Source of the DNA: Garcia nutans
Lineage: Eukaryota > Streptophyta > Magnoliopsida > Malpighiales > Euphorbiaceae
Assembly: GCA_947685225.1 (NCBI GenBank)
Contig: CANTUV010000033.1
Location: 53,359,001 to 53,423,000 of the forward strand
Length of the DNA: 64,000 nt
Direction: 5' to 3'
The notes under the pieces are model-generated. The model was not told the DNA's origin and ran no database searches. It saw nothing but the letters and a program-made list of their open reading frames with translations. Shown one piece after another: positions 45,801 through 56,493 of this stretch. Positions within the stretch are counted from its first letter, which is position 1; each line of letters begins with the position of its first letter. The position numbers were made by a program, and so were the translations under genes.

Positions 45801-46742
45801 GTTAGTGATTTTCTCAATCACTGAAAAGAGTGCCAAAGTATTTTGGAAACAAAACAAATCAAAAACTGAAATCTTAAACTTGTATAGAATTGGCTTCAAA
45901 AAAAAAAACACGTAGAATTAGCAGAATTCTTGAACCTGTGAAGGCTGATTGATAGAACTGTCTGTCTTATAAGTCTAGAGAAACTAGACATCAAAAAAAG
46001 GCTGCTAAAATAGCCAATGCCTTGAAATCCAAAACCAGGCATTAGAAAGGAGATAAAAACAGCAAAATATGATCATATAAAACAAAAGAATGTTCTCGAG
46101 TCAAACAGTTGGGTGGAGTCCAGTTGCCTGGTCTACTGATGTTTCCCAAGAAACACCACAATTTAAAATCCTGCTACCCCTCAACAACCAAAACCCCAAA
46201 TGAAAGTACACTGAGCATCACAACTAATTCAATCAATCATTGCAATGAACAGGAAAAGGGCACAAAAATTTACAAAACTGATTATTATTTCAGAGAAACA
46301 GATGGAAATTAACAAAACTAATTAACTAAATATAGATCCCCCTAATAAAATTCCAAAAAAAAATGTTAGTGCCCATAACTGCACATATCAATTAAAGTGT
46401 CCATAACTGCACATATCAATTAATTAAATCAAAGAAGTAATAAGAAGTAATTAAATCAAAGCAAGAAAAAACCTGTTGAGCACTGAGAGGAGAAGAAGAC
46501 ACATCCTGAAGAGGTCTGAGCTTCCGCTTCTTCTTGGACCTAGCATAGGAGGCTGGCCCCTCACCGTGACCCAGACCGCGGCGTTTCTTTTGCTGATGCT
46601 CTATTAAACCAGCGCTAGTACTCTTAGTACTGCACCCACATTGAGCAACAGCAGTAATTGGCCTCGATGGCTGAGCCTTCCTCGCATCTGAAGCAGATAT
46701 TCGAGGGCTCCTCCTGTGTCCTTCTCTCCGCACCCTCCGCAT
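42887..46742 (-). CDS. Bromodomain protein
   Basis: Ten exons (46473-46742, 45571-45637, 45416-45484, 45253-45331, 45073-45118, 44873-44971, 44687-44755, 44266-44590, 44061-44194, 42887-43957) join in one frame to 742 residues. The N-terminus is basic (MRRVRREGHRRSPRIS, KKKRKLRPL), a likely nuclear signal. The bromodomain spans about residues 138-242: LPMPEKRKLELILDILQRRD, DTHEIFAEPVD, YYAIIKEPMDFGTMRAKL, then HDVFLISRNAMHFNSSSTIY. Asn224 (HFN) is in the place of the acetyl-lysine-binding Asn, and Tyr181/Tyr182 match the usual aromatic pair. The 500 residues that follow are Ser-rich without a domain I recognise. Bromodomains bind acetylated histones, so a chromatin role is inferred. I cannot name the subgroup. 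An upstream in-frame stretch to 46787 is more likely leader, with a possible acceptor just before GAAAGTACAAATG. Confidence 0.88.
46369..46424. repeat. 28-bp tandem duplication in intron 1 of the bromodomain gene
   Basis: Copies at 46369-46396 and 46397-46424 of GTGYCCATAACTGCACATAT plus CAATTAAW, just downstream of the exon 1 donor at 46472. Confidence 0.9.
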
Positions 46743-49700
46743 TTGTACTTTCCTAACAGCAACAAACAACAAAACCAAAACCCACATTGTCCATTATTAA
46801 CATAATAATTCCAAAACTCTTTGTTTCTCATCTGAAACCATTATTAAAAAAAAAACCAACAAATGAAAAACAAAAACCCACCTGGACATTCACATAAATT
46901 TTGTTAAAAAACACCAAAGACCCAAGTTTCAATAAGTACAAAAATGAACAACGAAATGTATATTAATAGTGGGACTGTTGAGCTTGTAGAGGAGGATCAG
47001 GGGTTACAAATTCACAATTACATTGAAGAGAGATACAGCTAGGAAATTGATTTAGTTTTCCATTTTGAGAGATTATAGAAATTCCAAGTAAAGAAAGTGC
47101 ATAAAACCCAATTGATTGTTGCTATTTGTTTCCAATCAAGGACTGTTCTTGAAGGCTTTAAATATTGCAAAACAAGTAATTAAAAAAGAAAAGAAGAAAA
47201 TGAGTGCAAATGGTGGTATAAAAGAGTGTACGAGTAGCATGATTATTAGCCACAAATGGCATAATCAGATAACCAGGGTGAGTAATTACAAGATAATGAA
47301 GCTTGAAGAGCATGCAATAGAAAATAAAATAAAATGGAGGGTTTTAGGAAGGTTGCAAATCCAGACAGCGTGGGGCGAGACAGATCACAAAAGGACAAGA
47401 GATGAATCCCCTAAAGGGACCCCTCTCTTTCTCTTTTAATAATAAATAATATTATTATTAATTTAATCAATTTGTCCTTTTATTAATTTGTCTTTTTTCT
47501 TAATAGGAAATGGGAGCCATTTTGGCCCAATCAAAATAATTATTGAAATTTTTTTAAAAATATCTTAAAAAATAAAAATATTTTTTTAAATAATTCATTT
47601 TTAATTTCAATTTTAAAAACATTCTTTTGTCAATTTTCAATTTCAAAAAATAATTCTTTTTTTAGATTTATATTTTTTGTATATATTTAATATATTAAAA
47701 AATAATATATTTTCAAATATATATATTAAATCTATATTTAATATATTAAAAATATACTAAAAATATAAAATATTTTTTAAAATAAATAAAAAATGTGATA
47801 TATAGTGTAATTTTCTCATAATTATTCTGGGTTACTGGCGTTTCTTAGTATTGTAATGCTTTTGGAATCTCTTCTCTCCAAACGTGAAACATTCTTCTTC
47901 ACAATAATAATAGTAAGAAGAAGAAGAAGAATATTACTCATGGGCTTATGCTTTGCATGAGCTTTCAACATTTTTTTAATTAATTTTTCAACTTACATTA
48001 ATTATTATTATTATTTTCTAAAACTTAAATAATATCTTTTGATAATTTTAAATATTAATAAAAAATATAAAAATCTATTTATTATATATGATTTAATTAA
48101 AAATAATAAAAATTATATATATTAAGTTTAGACATTTAGAGTATTTAATATTAAATTGTCATTTTACAAATATGGGCTTTTTTGGTGTCTTGGCATAATG
48201 ATAAGACAAGATTATTTTATGAGTAAATGTTAAGATTTGAATCTTATTATTAAAATTTTCCTTTTTCAATACTCAAAATAATAAAAATATGAAATTGATA
48301 ACTTTTTTATGTTTCAAAAAACTAAATTAAGTTCAAGAATATTTGGATCGCAATTTATTAAATTTTAATAAGATTTGCCACAATTGATCTTTGTTGTTAC
48401 AAAAATAATTATTGCGATTTTATAGATTTATTAGTAATCATATAATTTACAAAAAAAAAACTATTTCATAATTAACTGTATAAAATGCATGATTGAATAT
48501 CTGTATAGTTTATTATCATGTTCATTTTTATTATAATTTTGCATTTAAATGGATTAATTATATAAATAGTTACTAAACTTTCATAATATTTCTATAAAAA
48601 TTTCTAAATTTTAATTTATTAATTTAAAATTTTTTAATTTTTAATATTATACCAATTAAATCACTGATATCAATTAAAAATTATTTACCTTTTAATATTA
48701 TACCAATTAAATTTTTAAATTCGATTTTCAACTACTAGAAAATGATTTGGCAAATATAACAACGACATGTGAATAATAAGAAAAAAAAATAAAAAAACAC
48801 ATAATTTAAATTATACATATTAGATAACAGTAAAAAAATTATTCCATTTACTATTTATTAATTATAACTCAAACTCATCTAACTATCTTTTTATCTATCT
48901 CATTTGATACTTCAGCATTCATAATTTATTCTTTTATTTTCAAACCCTAACCTAAATTTTAAAAACTTTTTATTAATTTTTAACAATCAAATCTAAATCA
49001 AATATCTCCCATCGATATTTCATTCGCGAATATCATTCTTTCCATTCCATTTATTGGTGGTCGGAATCTGAATTCATGAATTTAATTAGTACAATAATCT
49101 AAGTTAATGAATTTTCAATTGATAAATTGAAGTTTAATTATTTAATTAATATAATTTTAAGAGTTAAAAAATTTTTAATTAACAAATTAAAATTTATAAA
49201 TTTTTATAAGAAATTTATAAAAGGTTAAAGACTATTTGTGTAATTAAACCCATTTAAATTGAATCTAAAACTCATAATAATTTTAATCGATTATTATCAC
49301 AGTGGAACTTAAAAATATTGTTATATTTCAGTAAAAAAAAGGTCGAATTTTTAGCCGACACTTTTTTATATATGCAACTAATATTTAACAATGAATTTGG
49401 CTTTCAACTATGAATGGAAATGAAAATTTATTTTTCTTTTACAGCTTTTTAACGAAAGTTTAATGGATGAAAATGATATTGTGATATTCTGTTAAAAGAA
49501 ATATTGTGACATTTATGTGGCTGTGCTGATGGATACTATACTTATATATACAATTATTTTGCTCTTTTATATATATATATATATATATATATCAAGTTTC
49601 TTCGACATGCTATGTATACAATAATAGAATGTATGCAATATAAGAAGAAGATGGACAAAAATAACCCAGTGCTGAAGGATGGGTGGACCAAAATACACAC

Positions 49701-52135
49701 CAATAAAATAAAATCATAATAAATTTTCAATGTTTCATAATAAAAATTCTTTTAAATTTCATTCAAAATTTTACCAACAAGATAAAATATATTATTTTTT
49801 TTACAAAATAAATTCTAAATTATTAATTTTTTATTATTCATCTTATGAATATTTCAATAAACTATACATTTTATATGGCTAAAAAGTTATAGTATATTTT
49901 TATCTTCAATATAAAAGAAGAGATCATTACATAAATTAAAATTAAAATATTATGTTTATGATAGCATTCAGCTTTATAAAATAAACTTCAATAAAAATAC
50001 TGTAGAAAGAAAAATTACTATTTCAATCTTCTCATTCATAATATATTATAATTATTTTCTATCAATCTTCATATTTTGATATTGTTACATAATTTTTTTA
50101 TTATCAATTTTTTAAAATAAAAATTAACAATATAAAAATAAAATTTTAACTAATAATTTATAAGGCATGTTTAAAAAATCTATTTAAAAAATAATAATAA
50201 TAAAAAATAAATATTAATATTAATTGTAGTTTTTAGCTAGCAAGATTAAAAAAAAAATAAAGACTTAGAGTTTTTAACTTTTCATATAAATGATAAAGGA
50301 TGGAGAATTTATTTTTTATGAAGTGGAAAAACGTGATAGAAGAGAGAGAGAAATATATGAGTTATATGGTGCTCTATGTGAAATTTTATGATAAAATATA
50401 TTAAAAATAATTATTTAGTAAAAATATTATAATAATTTGGGATTTTATTATTCAACCCTTTAATCAAATTTAATTTATATTTAACTTTAAACTCAATTCA
50501 TAAAATATATAAACTAATTAATTTTATTAAAAATTTTTAGATAAAATATTATATATAAATATTTTTGAAAATAAAAAAATCAATGAGGGCAAAAAAAATT
50601 TACATATAAATATAAAAATTTAGTGGGGATAAATAAGAATTTACCTATAAATATTTGTAAAAACAAAAAAAATTTAGCCGAGGCACTGTACCTATTGTGA
50701 ATCCACCACTTATTTTAAGTTGAGATTTTAATAATATAATAAAATTTTGGCAAATTTTAATTTGCTTTTATTGGAACTTGATTATAAAAATAAGACTAAG
50801 AGAACTTTAAATCTGAATAAAATAAGAACTAATATTTTTAAAGAAAAAAATTTAAATTTAATGAAAAAATCCAACAAAAAGAAAAAAGAAAATGGACGGT
50901 AAAAGAAATAAGAAGAAAAGTGAAAACACAAAAAAAATGCCAATACTATGATTATAGTGGTTGGATGAGTATTTCCACCATAAAATATTTTTTTTATGTT
51001 ATTTTTGTTTTTCTTTTATTGGATTAGATTTAATATTTTTATTTTTGAGGGGTCAAAATTCATTTTTTAAAATTTAAAATAAATATATATTTAAAAATAA
51101 AAATAAAATAAAATAGGGGGTGGGGGTGTGCGGGCCAGGGCCCCCCAACATCAACATTTATCCGTCTTTACAAACATAAATGTCCATTTTACACATTTAA
51201 TTGACTGGTTCAACGTCTTAAATTTAATTAGCAGTCTTTGATCAGATTTCAACACTCTTAAATTTAAAAAAAAATAATAAATAAAACGATTATAAACCAT
51301 AAAGCAATAAATCAATAATTTTGACAATGACATAATTAAAAAAAATTTACTGCCATTTTTACCTTTTTTTATACTTTTAAAATAAATTATTTTATTACTA
51401 ATTCGATCAAAAAAATTTTAATTTTATTTTTAAATTGGGGATAATTATATGATTTATAATGCAATAGTTTTTTTTGTTTAATTTAAAAAATTGCCCCATA
51501 ATTACAATTATAACGACAATATGTTATACTAACACATTGTTGAACTACAAGGCCGGGTGGCTCCACCCCAACGACCATCATTGTTAGAGCGCGTCGAGAA
51601 GGACAAAAGATTCGGCAATAAAGAGATAAAGCACAAATAGAGAGACGCTCAGTTGTACATGATGGGGCAACCGATTTACCACTCAACAAACGCACAGAGT
51701 AGCGCGTGTAGCCTCTACAAGTAATTAAATTCATTCATCGATAAAATTAAGGGTTTTGGGTCTGGGCTCTCTCCGTCTTTCTTTCTCCGATGAGACCCTG
51801 AAAACAGACTTAACCGTGTGTTGGTATGATTTTATATGTACTTGACGACGAGTATGGTAATTGATAAGGACGCTCGCTGACTAAGACCTCTAAAACGCTT
51901 TCCTGTAATATATTAAATGCACCATTTTATCACCAACCCATCTTCCCTTTTGTTTTTCTGCTTACTGGGATTTTTTTTTTCTTTTGCTTTGAAAGATCTA
52001 TTTTCTCTTTAATATTCGACTGTCGTTTCCAGTTTTATGGATTTAATTTTGGGTTTTGTTTCTACGGGTATATTAAAAGTCTGAAGCTTGTGAATTCTGA
52101 AGAAGATCGAAGAATTTTCCTACCCTGATTGTCTG
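46743..52135. other. Spacer between bromodomain and RING-H2 genes
   Basis: A divergent gene pair lies on either side. 46743-47450 is upstream region of the bromodomain gene; 47500-51100 is very AT-rich with (TA)n at 49568-49593; around 50660-51150 lie two hAT-like end fragments; 51540-51740 is a GC-richer patch of unknown origin; about 51750-52135 is the probable 5' leader of the RING-H2 gene, which includes a three-codon upstream ORF at 51790-51801. No additional gene is supported. Confidence 0.55.
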
Positions 52136-53381
52136 GTAATTTGTTTCAATACTTTCTTTACACTTTTGGCTGCTTCTTTTATGCAATTGAATTCAGTTAG
52201 AGGGAACTAACAATTGGATGGTGATATTATGGAAATTTGTTTGGATTGGGTTATAGAACTTGATAAGACATGAATGTGCCTGTTCCTTAAAAAAGAGATC
52301 TTTTGTGATTTCTTCATTTTTTAGTCATCTGGATGTTTTTATAACATGGGGATTAAGGGGGGACGCAATGAGGCAACTGGCATTACCTGAGTATTGGGCT
52401 GAAGATGGATGCGTGATGTGATTATTCTAAAATGCCGTGAGAGTCTCACTTTTACTTTGTGCCTTGTGGACATTCAGGGCTCAGTTTTGCTAGTTTCACA
52501 TTATCGCTGCAGATCAAGATGGTTGCATATTTTTAAAACAATGTTTTCCTATCTTTTTCTGTTTCTTGTTTATCCTTGTTTTTGTGGTCATTTAGATTTC
52601 GAGCAAGTAGATGGTTGGTGGTTTGGCATGTCTCTGTTACCAGGTCCAGGTTCTATTTGATGTTAAATTTGAGTGAAAATTTAACTTATACTGGTTCTGG
52701 TTGAAAAGTTAATAGGTCAACTGCTGTATCCAGCAATCTAGGTTTCTTGTTCTGTGGTTTCCCTTATCTTATCTTGGCATGCATGTTGTATTTGCTCGTT
52801 GGATGTGTTCACACTAGTTAAGCTGGTGAAGGCTTTACTACTGTATGGATTACTCAGTTTTGTGAAGGCATGTTTTGAATAGTCCTCTACCATTCTGTTT
52901 CTATTTTTTCATTCTTTCTGTCACCGTGATGTTTTATAGAAGTTATGTGAGGGGACTGGGAAGGTTGTTAACAGCAAGCCTGTTACATTTACAAATGAAA
53001 CTTTAATTTCTTTGGAAAATAGCTGCAAAAGTTTAAAATGATAGGTTGCCATAATACGGTCATATTGGGATTAGCTTTGCCTGGCCATTTCATCATAATA
53101 CTCAGACGCGAGGACAGCAATGATTGGATCACTTCTTCTCGAAATATCTCTAATAGAATGATTGAACATATTTTGGTTTCGTATGTATGCCCTAGCTCAT
53201 CTTGTTATTCTCGACATTTATTTCATGTCAGATTAGTCCTAGTCCTTTAATCCTATCCTTCTTGTTGGGGAATTATAATATGAATCCTTTATACCTGTAT
53301 GCCTGTGTCCATTTTAATTTGCACTCCTAAATCTCTCACATCCCCTGATCCCCCCATATTTTCTATTCCTTTGTCTTTCAG
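52136..53381 (+). other. Intron in the 5' UTR of the RING-H2 gene
   Basis: A donor at GTCTG/GTAATTTG (52136) and an acceptor TTTGTCTTTCAG (ending 53381) bracket 1,246 bp. The start codon follows the acceptor directly. Long first introns in plant leaders can raise expression; nothing in the intron itself was recognised. Confidence 0.65.
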
Positions 53382-55097
53382 ATGGATGCAAATTCAGAAC
53401 GAGCATCAGAGGATGTGCCTCTGTCTGCTTCTCATAGCCATCTGGATGATGGTTTAGACGTAGGCCATTCCAACCACCGAGTATCATGTGTGCTGTGCAG
53501 AAGAATATTTGCTCCTGATATTGATGATCTTGAATCTATTAGTATGTGTGGGGATTGTAAATTTTTGCTTGAAGATCTGGGGGAGACAACCCATGATTCT
53601 CTTCAGAGGAGGCCACATAGAGGAAGAAGAACTAGGTACAGCAGCTCTGAGTCAATTGAAAATCTCTTTTCTCAGCAATTATCACATATGATTAATCTGG
53701 TGAGGCAAAACCAGTCCACTGTATCTGGACTCGACAATCAGTCTGTAGATGGTGATGCTTCTATTAGGCTGTTGCCACACACAAGCTCCCTCACAACCCC
53801 AACTGGTTCTAGAAGATGGCGACGGGTTCTCTCAGATACTGATAGTGAGGGTTTTGATAATTCAGAATCTGTTTATGGGGAGAATGAAACAACTCCCAGT
53901 GCCAGTTGGTACAGGGTTTATCATGGTGAGAGCGATGCCATTTCATTTAGTGCATTCGGAGGGGACTCTGATTTATCAGTTGATGGACATAGTTTTCTAG
54001 ATACAGAGATGCTTATTCAACCAGACAGGGAAAGCAATTTGGACAGTGATACTGACATTGATCCAATGCAGGCTGGTCTGAACCACTGGAACTCAGATGA
54101 TGAAGATGAGGATGAAGAAGAAGAAGATGGTGAATGGGAAGAAGCTGATATTGAGGAAGATGCAATTGAATCTGTGGATGTAGGACCTAGACTTCAGACT
54201 TATTCAATTTCAAGTCCAAATGAAGTTCATGGCTCCAATAGGGGGCGTGAACAATTTGATTCTCCTGATTTTAGAGGGTTATTTCATTGGAGGAGCAGGC
54301 AAGCTAGACAAGTGAATAATGGGAGCATCTTTGCTCGCTTAGAAGAATCAAATATACCACAATATTTAGGGAATTCGGGGGATTATCTTGATGCAAGAGG
54401 CTTTGAAGAATTGCTTGAACAACTTGCTGAGACTGAAAGCTCGAGAAGAGGAGCTCCTCCTGCAGCTATGTCCTTTGTGAATAGTCTGCCTCTTGTGATC
54501 ATCAGTGAGGAACATGTGAAGCATGATGAATTAGCTTGTGCAATTTGCAAGTCTGTATTATCAATCGGCACTGAAGTTAACCAGCTTCCTTGCCTTCATC
54601 TATATCACACATCCTGCATTTTACCATGGCTTAGTGCCCGAAATTCATGCCCTCTCTGTAGGTTTGAGCTGCCAACTGATGACAAAGACTACGAAGAGAG
54701 GAAGGGAGGCCATAGCAGTAGAGTAGGAGTACATGAAATTCAGCAGCATGCTGCAAGTGAAGACAGTTCCTCTGATGTTTCAGATGGAGATGAAGCAGAT
54801 GAAGCTTGTGAATTTGGCCAGGGTGAAATGGTGCAAAGGGAACTTCTAGATGTGGATCCTGGTGCAAGTAGCTATGGAGAAGAGGGTAGTAGAAGGAGAT
54901 GGTTTTTACTTGCTGCTGCTCCAATTGTCAGTCTTGCGGGTATTGTACTTGTCCTATGGTTTGGAAATTCTCAAGGGAGATGGCCAAATCGTCAGTGCAA
55001 CTTTCCTCAGAGAGGAATTAATCAAATTCATGCTCCTGGCTCATCTGCGCCCAACCAGAGAGGTAACAGAAGCCGGAGATGGTGGTCTCTTTTCTAA
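53382..55097 (+). CDS. RING-H2 E3 ubiquitin ligase with C-terminal membrane segment (At5g01980-like)
   Basis: One coding exon gives 571 residues. The RING-H2 lies at 386-426: CAIC, then C404, H406, H409, C412, and CPLC (C423, C426), with the C3H2C3 pattern and the conserved Trp in LPWL. Near the N-terminus a second Cys2-Cys2 cluster (C36, C39, C56, C59) looks like the small zinc ribbon found at the start of BCA2/RNF126-type plant ligases. Between them are a very acidic run at 239-262 and the RGFEELLEQLAE segment typical of this family just before the RING. A hydrophobic stretch at about 507-527 (AAAPIVSLAGIVLVLWFG) may anchor the C-terminus, which is unusual for soluble BCA2-type ligases but is followed by a basic tail. 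Substrates are unknown. The start codon directly follows a splice acceptor. The neighbour on the right converges. Confidence 0.93.
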   Translation: MDANSERASEDVPLSASHSHLDDGLDVGHSNHRVSCVLCRRIFAPDIDDLESISMCGDCKFLLEDLGETTHDSLQRRPHRGRRTRYSSSESIENLFSQQLSHMINLVRQNQSTVSGLDNQSVDGDASIRLLPHTSSLTTPTGSRRWRRVLSDTDSEGFDNSESVYGENETTPSASWYRVYHGESDAISFSAFGGDSDLSVDGHSFLDTEMLIQPDRESNLDSDTDIDPMQAGLNHWNSDDEDEDEEEEDGEWEEADIEEDAIESVDVGPRLQTYSISSPNEVHGSNRGREQFDSPDFRGLFHWRSRQARQVNNGSIFARLEESNIPQYLGNSGDYLDARGFEELLEQLAETESSRRGAPPAAMSFVNSLPLVIISEEHVKHDELACAICKSVLSIGTEVNQLPCLHLYHTSCILPWLSARNSCPLCRFELPTDDKDYEERKGGHSSRVGVHEIQQHAASEDSSSDVSDGDEADEACEFGQGEMVQRELLDVDPGASSYGEEGSRRRWFLLAAAPIVSLAGIVLVLWFGNSQGRWPNRQCNFPQRGINQIHAPGSSAPNQRGNRSRRWWSLF

Positions 55098-56493
55098 TTG
55101 ATTCCGTACTTGACTGATGCGCGGTATATTCATATGTACTAATCACAGATTGATCATGCAAAAAAAAAAACAGTTTTGAGGCATTTTCTTATTTATTATA
55201 AATTCTGGTGCTTGGTCAGAGTTACAACCACGCCCCCATCATTCCACTAATGAGAAAAGTATGGGAAAAGAATTGGCAAGGTTTCTCACTGCGGCTTTGA
55301 TGGTCAATGAAGGATGAGGACCTCCGACTTAACCTGCTGTCACTTATCTGTCGAGGGATGGCAGATGACAGATTATCTGGAGCTTTTTTTTTGTAAAGAA
55401 ATTATGCACGACTATTGTTGCATTTGTGTATATGATTACTAGCAACGTGATTACATAAACCTGTGTAATATCACTTATCTCCGAGTGATTTCTTATTGCG
55501 TGATGAGATTTTCAAGATTTCGAAACTCTCAGTTTTTTGGATTGTAATATGCTAAAAAAGAAAAGACAGCTCGGTGTGTGTTAGCGTAACGGTAAGTGTC
55601 CGTCATGAAAATTTATAAATATTTAATCACTTGTTAACTGTAGTATATTATACCAAATAAGAAAAGAATCGTTATTACTCTTAACCTAATAAAAAATATA
55701 CTCTATTAACCTAAGGAAAAAATGTTCCTACAAGTCCTCAATTGTTGGAATTTAAATTCACAAATAAAAAAGATGTATTGATTGAGTTCTTAATTGAACA
55801 AATAACTTATAATTGTTTATTAATTTGATATTGTCAAGTTGCCTAAATTGAAATTCATTCCATATGACATTTCACACTAGGTTTAAGCCACTTCCTGATG
55901 TGTATGAGATATAAATAATTTATAAATAAATTTAATTAATATAGATTCATATTTCCAGTACTCCTACCTGATTTCAATTATATAATAAGATTTATATTAA
56001 TTATATTTTATTAAATTTTAATTATATATTTATTTTTTTTATGTTTTGCTTATAGAATTATGTAATTCTATAAAAAATATTTCAATGAAATTGTCGCTAT
56101 CAAATTTATTTATAATTATTTAATTAAAAAATTATAATTATATAATTTAAATTTTATTTTTAAATTTATTATGAGCAGTATTAAATAAATTTGAAATGGA
56201 TCAAATGGTGGATATAATTACAATTAGTAAGGGCAAATTATTCCAAAATTAACGTATTTGGGTCCATCCTTGGGAGTAATTTTATATAAAAATGAAAACC
56301 AAACCATATCGGATGAAAATTCTGGAATACGTCCGATAACTAAAATTGACTACTCTCTTCTCAACAAATTTTGAATTATCAATTTTTTTTGGGGGAAAAA
56401 AAAGCTAGCCTATTTGGCTAACACTACTAGTGAAATAAATCGTTATGAAGACAGGTCTTTCGCGTCAGCAACAGATTGCTGCAGTTATCTAAT
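55098..56493. other. Spacer between convergent RING-H2 and PILS genes
   Basis: Holds both 3' UTRs, then AT-rich DNA. No gene or recognisable repeat. Confidence 0.6.

Noticed and set aside
47116..47439. 107-codon frame upstream of the bromodomain gene
   Set aside because: No recognisable motif; composition matches leader and promoter sequence.
51483..51734. 83-codon minus-strand frame in a GC-richer patch
   Set aside because: No family similarity seen, no splice context; more likely old repeat debris.
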